Shown piece by piece: positions 56,946-64,000 of a stretch of DNA of 64,000 nt; the first letter of the stretch is position 1; the number at the start of each line of letters is the position of its first letter. The DNA comes from Balneola sp. GTDB taxonomy: Bacteria > Bacteroidota > Rhodothermia > Balneolales > Balneolaceae. The stretch spans positions 67,766 through 131,765 of the forward strand of contig PBJO01000002.1 in NCBI GenBank assembly GCA_002720745.1, read 5' to 3'. The notes under the pieces were generated by a model, which was given only the letters and a program-made list of their open reading frames with translations, did not search any database and had not been told where the DNA came from. Position numbers and translations under genes: made by a program.

Positions 56946-58748
56946 ATGTCTAATATCAGGAACTTTTGTATAATTGCCCACATTGACCACGGTAAAAGTA
57001 CACTAGCAGATCGGTTACTCCAGATCACCGGTACTATCACCGAACGGCAAATGCAGGAGCAAATGCTCGATGATATGGATTTGGAACGTGAGCGTGGTAT
57101 TACTATTAAAAGTCATGCAATAAAGCTCAACTATGAACGTCCAAATGGTGAAAAATATTTCTTTAATCTAATCGACACCCCTGGTCACGTTGACTTTGCC
57201 TATGAGGTTTCTAGAGCTCTTAAAGCGTGCGAGGGCGCTATTTTAGTGGTAGATGCTACCCAGGGCATTGAGGCCCAAACTATATCGAACTTGTATCAAG
57301 CCATTGAGCAAGGACTTGAGATTATTCCCGTTCTCAATAAAATTGATTTACCATCATCCGATCCAGAAGGTGTAGGCCAGCAGGTCGTAGATTTAATTGG
57401 ATGTAAAATGGAGGAAATACTCCATGTTTCTGGGAAGACGGGTGAAGGAGTTCTAAAACTCTTGGAAACAATTATAGAGCGAGTACCTGCACCTAAAGAA
57501 GAAGTAGATAAACCCTTAAGAGCACTAATTTTTGATTCAATTTTTAATACATATAGGGGATCGGTTGCTTACGTTCGTGTAGTGGAAGGAGTGTTGAAAA
57601 AAGGCGAACGGTTTCGCTTTATGTCTAATGGCATGAATTATAATGCCGAAGATGTGGGTTATTTGCGTATGAGTTATGAGCCTACACAAGAGCTACGAGC
57701 TGGAGATGTAGGTTATGTGATTGGAAGTGTTAAATCACTTCAAGATGTGCGTGTTGGGGATACCATCACCCACGTAAAAAACGGAGCAATTGAACCTATT
57801 CCGGGTTATCAAGAAGCTAAACCCGTGGTATTCAGTGGTATGTTTCCTACTCGATCAGAAGATTTTGAAGATTTGAGGTCGGCCTTAGAAAAGCTTCAAC
57901 TTAATGATGCATCTCTAACCTATGAACCTGAAACTTCCAAAGCTTTGGGATTTGGTTTCAGGGCTGGTTTTCTTGGCTTGTTGCATATGGAGATTGTCCA
58001 AGAGCGTTTAGATAGAGAATTCAACATTGATATAATCACTACGGTGCCAAATGTCCAATACGAGGTTGAGCTAGAAGATAAGTCAAAAATTCGGGTGGAT
58101 AACCCTAGTCAGATGCCCGAAGTAGGGGAAATTATTACTATTCTTGAGCCATATATAAAAGCCAGTATAATTACACCAGCGGAATACATAGGATCGATAA
58201 TGAAACTTTGTCAGGAAAGAAGAGGTGTTTATGTGAACCAAATGTTCATGCAAAATAACCGGGTGGAAATCTCATACGAATTACCAATGGCTGAGGTAGT
58301 ATTTGATTTTTATGACCGCTTAAAATCAGGTACTCGTGGTTACGCTTCTTTAGATTATGAGCTCATTGAGTACAGGCCAGGTCAGTTAGTCCGTTTGGAT
58401 ATCTTGTTGAATGGAGATCAGGTAGATGCATTATCGTCCATTTCACACAAGGATAAAGCGTATTATCAAGGGCGAAAAGTGTGTACTAAGCTAAAAGAAC
58501 TAATACCTAGACAACAATACGAGGTGGCAATACAGGCAGCCATTGGCTCTCGTATTATTGCCCGTGATTCAGTTCGTGCACTTCGTAAAGATGTTACGGC
58601 GAAGTGCTATGGAGGGGATATTACTCGTAAAAGAAAGTTACTTGAGAAACAAAAGGAGGGTAAGAAGCGTATGAAACAAGTGGGTGCAGTGGAGATTCCA
58701 CAGGAAGCCTTTTTGGCAGTTCTATCAATGGATGACGACGATCGCTAA
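56946..58748 (+). CDS. lepA: Elongation factor 4 (LepA)
   Basis: A 600-residue translational GTPase of normal length. [13 protein letters not shown] (G1, about 11-23), DTPGHVDF (G3) and NKIDLP (G4) form the nucleotide site. The C-terminal LepA domain with [17 protein letters not shown] and the final [21 protein letters not shown] are diagnostic. It remobilises stalled ribosomes. Confidence 0.97.
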   Translation: MSNIRNFCIIAHIDHGKSTLADRLLQITGTITERQMQEQMLDDMDLERERGITIKSHAIKLNYERPNGEKYFFNLIDTPGHVDFAYEVSRALKACEGAILVVDATQGIEAQTISNLYQAIEQGLEIIPVLNKIDLPSSDPEGVGQQVVDLIGCKMEEILHVSGKTGEGVLKLLETIIERVPAPKEEVDKPLRALIFDSIFNTYRGSVAYVRVVEGVLKKGERFRFMSNGMNYNAEDVGYLRMSYEPTQELRAGDVGYVIGSVKSLQDVRVGDTITHVKNGAIEPIPGYQEAKPVVFSGMFPTRSEDFEDLRSALEKLQLNDASLTYEPETSKALGFGFRAGFLGLLHMEIVQERLDREFNIDIITTVPNVQYEVELEDKSKIRVDNPSQMPEVGEIITILEPYIKASIITPAEYIGSIMKLCQERRGVYVNQMFMQNNRVEISYELPMAEVVFDFYDRLKSGTRGYASLDYELIEYRPGQLVRLDILLNGDQVDALSSISHKDKAYYQGRKVCTKLKELIPRQQYEVAIQAAIGSRIIARDSVRALRKDVTAKCYGGDITRKRKLLEKQKEGKKRMKQVGAVEIPQEAFLAVLSMDDDDR

Positions 58749-58781
58749 TATTAAATATAAAATACAGCTAAGAAATCTATT

Positions 58782-59414
58782 ATGACTATAATTTTGCATG
58801 CAGAAGAATTATCACATGAAGAAGCTTCGTTTATACAAACCTGTAGAATAGCTATAGCGATTTTTTTTCTCATAATGCTGGAAAGTTCCTCTAATATTCA
58901 TGCACAATTTGAGGAGCCGAATATAAAAAAAGTATCTACGGAGGATGCCGCAGTATTTGAAGCAGAATTTAAAGATATAAAATGGACGGGGCAGGGATTT
59001 AACTATAATGAGTTAGATCGTGTGCCAGCTATAGAACTACGAGCTCGATTGGAATCTGTATTTGGAGAACCCACAAAAACCATAGAGGATATAGTTGAGC
59101 TTGGAAAGCTAAGAGCGGGTAAAGCGATACAGTTTGAGTATTGGTTTATCGTAGATGGTGAAATACCTATGATGATACTAGATTTGGATGGTCCATTTGC
59201 AGATGGGTTGGTATATGTTGGAGCAAGTCGCTATATCGATTTAATGCCGGCAGTTAAACGGACTTTAACAAGACAGTTATTGGACACCGAACCTAAAGCC
59301 TATCTTGATTATTTTTATTCTCCAGAACGGGAAAAGTGGTTTGAAGTTAGTTATCAGCATGGCAAGTATATTAAAAAAGAAGTGGACAAACCCTCTCAAA
59401 TACGATTGTATTAA
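58782..59414 (+). CDS. Conserved-looking protein of unknown function with an N-terminal signal or anchor
   Basis: A 210-residue protein. A hydrophobic segment at about residues 23-38 (RIAIAIFFLIMLESS) ending in AQFEEP suggests export, with a slightly long N-terminal region in front. The remainder is acidic with no motif I recognise. It lies 34 bases after lepA and before lepB, so it is likely co-expressed with them. Confidence 0.6.
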   Translation: MTIILHAEELSHEEASFIQTCRIAIAIFFLIMLESSSNIHAQFEEPNIKKVSTEDAAVFEAEFKDIKWTGQGFNYNELDRVPAIELRARLESVFGEPTKTIEDIVELGKLRAGKAIQFEYWFIVDGEIPMMILDLDGPFADGLVYVGASRYIDLMPAVKRTLTRQLLDTEPKAYLDYFYSPEREKWFEVSYQHGKYIKKEVDKPSQIRLY

Positions 59415-59500
59415 AGCGATGAACCAAGTATAATATGAGTTCAAATAACATAGTCACTTTTATACATTATCTAATACCTATAATACATATTTAGAAATTA

Positions 59501-60613
59501 TTGGAAACTTCTAATTCTTCCCAAGATCCTGCTATATTACCTGCTAAAAAAGTGGGTAAAACTAGCCAAGAACCCCCCACAAAATCAGTGCTTCGAGAGT
59601 GGCTAGATGCCTTTATATTTGCTTTCATAGTGGCAGCTATTCTTCGTGCTTTTTTATTTGGTTCTTACAAGATTCCGACGGGTTCTATGGAGAAAGATCT
59701 TTTGATCGGAGATTTTTTGATTGTCTCCAATGCAGCTTATGGCGCACGAACACCTATGTCTATTTGCGTGCCTTTCACGCAGTGGTGTTTACCAGGTGTA
59801 GGTTTACCTTACTCGAGATTACCAGGTTACCGTCCGATTGCAAGGAATGATATATTTGTATTTAATGTGCCTTGGGAAGTAAAACCTATATCTCAAAAAA
59901 CAAATTACATAAAGCGTGCAGTTGGTGTACCCGGTGACACCTTGGAATTTAAAAATAAAGTTCTGTTCGTAAATAGAGAGGCTGAACCTACTCATGAAGG
60001 TGTGCAAAAGTTACATACCTTGATTTTGAAAGAAGGTGTTAGGTTGACTAATGCAAAAATGGAAGATGTTGATGCTGGAACCATAGGAGCAACTAGTCGC
60101 TATTTCCAGCAGGTATCAAACTATGAGTATCGAGTTAATCTAACCGAAGGAGTAGCCAAAAAAATTGCTTCTTGGGCTGAAACTGATACACTTTATCCAA
60201 CTATTATCCCTGCCAAAAATGTGATATCTGCCTACACCCAAAGTGCTGGTTATTTTTCAAGAGCGTTTAACAATCCGGACCATTTCGGTCCAATAGTTGT
60301 ACCTTTCGAAGGTCAAGAAGTTTCATTGAATGCGTCAAATTGGCCAATTTATAAAGACCTGGTCGAACGTTATGAGGGCAATCAAGTGGAAACGCAAGGT
60401 GGTGTGTTCGTCATAAATGGTGAACAAACTACTCGCTATGTAGTTCAGCAAGATTATTTCTTTGCTATGGGTGATAACCGGGATTCAAGTGAAGATTCTA
60501 GGTTTTGGGGATTTGTACCAAAAGATCATATAATAGGGAGAGCAGGTATTGTCTGGATGTCGTTGAATAATGGGCTGCCAAGAATGAACCGGTTTTTTCA
60601 CATTATCGATTAG
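59501..60613 (+). CDS. lepB: Signal peptidase I
   Basis: A 370-residue membrane peptidase starting at TTG 59501; an in-frame stop lies just upstream, and no ATG fits. After one helix (about 36-54) the nucleophile is Ser62 in KIPTGSMEKD and the general base is Lys138 in YIKRAVGVPGD. GDNRDSSEDSRFWGFVP near the C-terminus completes the family. A large insertion (about 160-300) between the Lys motif and GDNRDS makes it long, as often seen in Bacteroidetes. It removes signal peptides from exported proteins. Confidence 0.93.
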   Translation: METSNSSQDPAILPAKKVGKTSQEPPTKSVLREWLDAFIFAFIVAAILRAFLFGSYKIPTGSMEKDLLIGDFLIVSNAAYGARTPMSICVPFTQWCLPGVGLPYSRLPGYRPIARNDIFVFNVPWEVKPISQKTNYIKRAVGVPGDTLEFKNKVLFVNREAEPTHEGVQKLHTLILKEGVRLTNAKMEDVDAGTIGATSRYFQQVSNYEYRVNLTEGVAKKIASWAETDTLYPTIIPAKNVISAYTQSAGYFSRAFNNPDHFGPIVVPFEGQEVSLNASNWPIYKDLVERYEGNQVETQGGVFVINGEQTTRYVVQQDYFFAMGDNRDSSEDSRFWGFVPKDHIIGRAGIVWMSLNNGLPRMNRFFHIID

Positions 60614-60671
60614 ATTAGCTGATCAAGTGCTTATGTAAGGTTCAGGGATAATATCACTGAGTTTCTTTAGG

Positions 60672-61775
60672 TTATGCAATACTTTTCCCTCTACGAGCTC
60701 CTTTCCGTATGGCTAACTGCCCACAACCTGCATCAATATCATCGCCTCGAGAACGGCGTACTGTTACTCGAGTTTTATGCATGGATAATCGTTTCATGAA
60801 ACGATTTAGTCTGTCTTCTCGAGCTCGATGAAGGGCCACTCCTGCCACATTATTGTACATTATAATGTTTATCTTGCTCGGAGCCCAACCAACTATTGAG
60901 GCAAGTGCATCGGCGTCTTCTATTGAGTCATTGAATTCATCGAAAAGAAGATACTCGTACGTTATAGCTTGCTCGGTGGCTTTGTAGTAGTATTGTACAG
61001 CTTGTTTTAGTTCTACTAAATTCATTGAGCTGTTGATAGGCATGATTTTATCGCGCTTGTCATCAGTAGCGGCGTGCAAGGAAATTGCTAGATTGAAGGG
61101 CTGCTGCTGGTCGGCTAATTTTTTTATTTGTTTGGTGAGTCCGACCGTGGACACAGTGATCCGTTTTGGAGATAAATCAATACTGTATGGATCGGATATG
61201 ATCGCTGCCGACTGGGTGACGGCTTTATAGTTATGAAGAGGCTCGCCCATTCCCATATATACAATGTTGGTGATTTTTTTTCCGTATTGCTCTAAGGCAA
61301 CTTGGTTGATGTATTGTACCTGATCGACTATTTCGCCGTGACTTAGATTGCGGAAAAAGCCCATTTTACCAGTCGCACAAAATTGGCAGCCAAACACGCA
61401 ACCAACTTGGGAGCTTACACAAACGGTTAGGCGTTTAACAGCTCCATTGGGATAAAAGTCGGGTATGAGTACGGCTTCTATTTTATCGTTGTCCTTATGA
61501 TCGTTTAGTTGAAATAAAAATTTGATGGTCCCATCCTTTGATTGCTGTTCTTGGGAGGGGAGAATACGATTGATATAAGCATGTTCTTGTAGATACTCCC
61601 GCATTTTTTTGGAAAGGTTGGTCATCACTTCGAAGCGATTTACACCTTTTTGGTATAGCCATTGAAAAAGTTGATCTGCATGAAAACGAGGCCATCCATG
61701 TTCAATGCAAAAAGCCGAGAGTTCATCTTTGGTTAATAACTTAATATTTAATCTTTTAGTGTGATTATTTGACAT
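60672..61775 (-). CDS. rlmN: 23S rRNA (adenine-2503-C2)-methyltransferase RlmN
   Basis: About 367 residues from the ATG at 61775; ATGs at 61781 and 61820 are alternatives. The radical SAM motif is CVFGCQFCATG, and the C-terminal cysteine needed for methyl transfer is in RRSRGDDIDAGCGQL. The N-terminal HhH-like part with FHADQLFQWLYQKG is also typical. It methylates A2503 of 23S rRNA and A37 of some tRNAs. Convergent with lepB. Confidence 0.95.
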   Translation of the reverse strand: MSNNHTKRLNIKLLTKDELSAFCIEHGWPRFHADQLFQWLYQKGVNRFEVMTNLSKKMREYLQEHAYINRILPSQEQQSKDGTIKFLFQLNDHKDNDKIEAVLIPDFYPNGAVKRLTVCVSSQVGCVFGCQFCATGKMGFFRNLSHGEIVDQVQYINQVALEQYGKKITNIVYMGMGEPLHNYKAVTQSAAIISDPYSIDLSPKRITVSTVGLTKQIKKLADQQQPFNLAISLHAATDDKRDKIMPINSSMNLVELKQAVQYYYKATEQAITYEYLLFDEFNDSIEDADALASIVGWAPSKINIIMYNNVAGVALHRAREDRLNRFMKRLSMHKTRVTVRRSRGDDIDAGCGQLAIRKGARRGKSIA

Positions 61776-61875
61776 TGCCATTGAACGGATTCTATGATCT
61801 ACTGACTTTGGAGAGTTCAAATCACTTGGTAAATTGAGAATTAAAGAATGAATTTTAAATAAATCTCAGTTGACG

Positions 61876-63204
61876 TCAGAAACGTGTATTTACTACGCTA
61901 TCGTAAATAGATCCAAAGCTAATTTCAAAACCTAATCTTGTGCGGTAAGAGTAAGAAGTTGCCTGTTGACGGATATTGGCAATTGCTTCTTCATCCGTAA
62001 CGCCTTGTGCTGATAATGACAATTGATTATTAATAATTGAGTATTCAGTATTAACAAATATTGAAAAACCACGTATTATTCTCTTACTGAACTCAAATTC
62101 AACATTAAGTCTATATTTGTTTAAGTCGTGAAAATACGTAGTTCCTTCCATAGTAGCCTTGACACTTCCCCATGGCTTAGTATAGTCCATATTAAAATTT
62201 AATTGATGCTCAAGAAGTATTTCACTGTTTTTACCATAGATTGTTTTTTCTTCATAGAATCTTTTTGATGGACTTATTCCGTATCTAAGAGTGACTTCTC
62301 TGCGTGCAAATTCTCTGTAAGGATAGAATGAGTACTCAATAGTAGGGGAAATGCCGTATGATAATTCAATATTATCTCTAGTTGAAGAACTACCTCCAAA
62401 ATATGTTCCTATCGACCAATGATCACTTAATGAGTAGACAAGTTGTCCCCATGCATACTGTCTTTTAGTACTAAATTCGAGTAAAGTGTCTGGTGTTGTG
62501 ATTGTTCTAAGTCGATAATTATTGTTGACCCAAAGTCTAAATTTCCATGTATCAGTTGTCCGTCTGACATTTAATCTGTTTTCAATAACAAAACTTTTAT
62601 CATTTTCTTCGCCATAAATCGATCCATTACTGCCTATTTCAAAAATCCAGTTATTCCATTTGTCTTCATTGTTTGATGGAATGTCTCTCAAGTCTCCAGT
62701 GTACTCTAAATTAAAATCACTGAGAACCTCTTTTTTACTTAGATATGGTACTAATCCTAATTTTACATATTTGACTAAACCACTACGTTCTTCATCATAG
62801 GTATCGGAATCAAACGTTGTATAGGTTAAGTTTTGACTCAAATCTGAGTAATTCTCATACCCTAGAAAAGCTAACTGATACTGTGAACCTCCAGACGCGG
62901 TCCCTCGTTGAGTAATAATCAAGTGTACCTCGGCATCAGCCATATCTCGAACAAAATTTACAAATGTTATTTCGCTTTTAATGAAGCTCTCACGACAGTC
63001 TCTACAATCTAAAAATACACTTATCAAAGCTTCATTTTTTGAGACATTATCAATACTATCAATTTTTATAGTGGGTTGACTAATTTCTGGACTGAGAATT
63101 TGAGCATACAAACTTTTACTTAATACCGCTAAAAAAAGAAATAGCCCTAACCAACTTTTAAGATAGTATAATTTTATTGATTTGAGCTGTAAATAGTTGA
63201 ACAT
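61876..63204 (-). CDS. Exported protein of unknown function with a C-terminal beta-barrel-like region
   Basis: A 442-residue protein with a signal peptide ending at SLYAQ (about residue 35). Residues ~60-120 form a domain with VFLDCRDCRESFIKSEITF and EVHLIITQRGTASGGSQYQ; I recall similar segments in uncharacterised proteins of related phyla. From about residue 190 it is a run of alternating strands ending in F, consistent with an outer-membrane barrel. The function is unknown. It is divergent from pcm, with a 390-base gap. Confidence 0.65.
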   Translation of the reverse strand: MFNYLQLKSIKLYYLKSWLGLFLFLAVLSKSLYAQILSPEISQPTIKIDSIDNVSKNEALISVFLDCRDCRESFIKSEITFVNFVRDMADAEVHLIITQRGTASGGSQYQLAFLGYENYSDLSQNLTYTTFDSDTYDEERSGLVKYVKLGLVPYLSKKEVLSDFNLEYTGDLRDIPSNNEDKWNNWIFEIGSNGSIYGEENDKSFVIENRLNVRRTTDTWKFRLWVNNNYRLRTITTPDTLLEFSTKRQYAWGQLVYSLSDHWSIGTYFGGSSSTRDNIELSYGISPTIEYSFYPYREFARREVTLRYGISPSKRFYEEKTIYGKNSEILLEHQLNFNMDYTKPWGSVKATMEGTTYFHDLNKYRLNVEFEFSKRIIRGFSIFVNTEYSIINNQLSLSAQGVTDEEAIANIRQQATSYSYRTRLGFEISFGSIYDSVVNTRF

Positions 63205-63594
63205 GTTTGAAAGAAAATATATTTAATGCTGATAGTACTTTTGTTATATCATTTTTTTGAAGTCTAATATTCTGGCAGATCACATTATTTTAGGCTTAAT
63301 TCGTTCATTCTTGAATAGGGGACACAGATTTGTATGACTGTTTAATTTTTATTCTAATTTAATAAGCAACTGCAATCTAAGTGAATTTTCTTCTAGATTC
63401 GTTCCTTATGTTACATTATTTTACTAAATAACAGAATTGTAAGATTAGTATTTTTGAATAAAATTTAGAATTCTATTTCAATAATTCTCGCTAAAGATTT
63501 ATAACAGAATAAAATTAACAGATGCTCATAGATTTACTCGATAATTGCGATAGTTTTTATACCAAATGTACTTAGTTATAAATGTACTCTTGCC
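63205..63594. other. 390-base gap between divergent genes
   Basis: No gene recognised. On the plus strand a TATTTTTG -7 box lies at 63449-63456, but no -33 box stands at the proper distance, so only half of a promoter is visible. Confidence 0.35.
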
Positions 63595-64000
63595 ATGTTA
63601 GATCGACGATTTGCAAAACCACGCCAACAACTGGTGGAACAATTGGTAGAAAAGGGCATCCAAGATTCCTCGGTCCTTAATGCCATTGGATTCTTACCTA
63701 GACATATACTAATTGACACGGCTCTTCATCATCGGGCATATGAAGATTCAGCCCTACCCATAGGTCTTGGTCAAACCATATCTCAGCCTTTCACGGTAGC
63801 GAAGCAAACCGAACTCTTGGGGGTGAATCCGGGAGATAAAATTCTAGAAATTGGTACGGGATCAGGTTATCAATGTATGATATTATGCGAGCTTAAGGCT
63901 CAGGTTTATAGCGTAGAACGTCACAATGAGCTATATCATAGGGCTAAGGAGGTATTACGTGACTTAGGGTACCGGCCTCAATTAAAATGTGGAGATGGTA
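63595..64000 (+). CDS. pcm: Protein-L-isoaspartate O-methyltransferase, cut by the window end
   Basis: The open frame from the ATG at 63595 runs to the window edge (135 codons) without a stop. LGQTISQPFTVAKQTELL and the SAM motif ILEIGTGSGYQ, then VYSVERHNELY, are diagnostic of Pcm. It methylates damaged L-isoaspartyl residues to start their repair. About one third of the protein is missing here. Confidence 0.92.
   Translation, partial: MLDRRFAKPRQQLVEQLVEKGIQDSSVLNAIGFLPRHILIDTALHHRAYEDSALPIGLGQTISQPFTVAKQTELLGVNPGDKILEIGTGSGYQCMILCELKAQVYSVERHNELYHRAKEVLRDLGYRPQLKCGDG

Noticed and set aside
63431-63456. Promoter for pcm
   Set aside because: The TATTTTTG box is present, but the nearest TTG is only 9 bases upstream, so the -33 element is missing.

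Overview
The window reads as chromosome of a Bacteroidota/Balneolota-type bacterium. Three things suggest this: an alternative complex III (act) operon for quinol:cytochrome c electron transfer, promoters of the TTTG-N17/18-TAnnTTTG type, and few Shine-Dalgarno sequences in front of start codons. The tentative placement near Balneolaceae rests on gene content and low GC, not on a database search. No rRNA, tRNA, CRISPR array or intact insertion sequence was recognised.

Layout. 0-8.6 kb: act operon on the minus strand (actA-B-C-D-E-F plus a small membrane protein), probably continuing into a terminal oxidase outside the window. 9.0-11.5 kb: DUF420 membrane protein and a secreted M1 metallopeptidase. 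12.2-28.9 kb: a large AT-rich surface-polysaccharide locus. It holds glf, a glycosyltransferase, a Wzx-like flippase, a Wzy-like polymerase, a CST-I/MptE-like protein and two GT2 enzymes. These are followed by six tightly packed genes (cytidylyltransferase, HpcH/HpaI aldolase, epimerase, 6-phosphogluconolactonase-like, HAD phosphatase, 2-hydroxyacid dehydrogenase), then a phosphoglycosyl transferase, ugd, galE and a UDP-glucuronate decarboxylase. 28.9-30.8 kb: two decayed genes.

30.8-37.5 kb: SRPBCC protein, then an Nramp-like transporter with pxpA and a fused pxpBC (5-oxoproline catabolism), a sugar transporter and a TetR regulator with palindromic candidate operators. 37.7-43.6 kb: Rieske lipoprotein, outer-membrane barrels of the Wzi type and a very AT-rich insert with another glycosyltransferase. 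43.9-50.4 kb: OsmC, fatty acid desaturase, two oxidoreductases, a frameshifted S1/P1 nuclease, an UPF0173 hydrolase and a YtxJ-like protein. 50.4-64 kb: housekeeping genes (ggt, xerD-like, pgpH-like, lepA, lepB, rlmN, start of pcm). Among them lies a deletion scar of a histidine operon, where the start of hisG is joined to the decayed end of hisA.

The most interesting candidate system is the six-gene module at 19.8-24.4 kb. It looks like a route to a CMP-activated ulosonic-type acid that uses a pyruvate aldolase instead of the usual PEP-dependent synthase (KdsA/NeuB), with a plausible CMP-sugar transferase encoded in the same locus. This is inference from family membership and gene packing; product and substrates are unknown.
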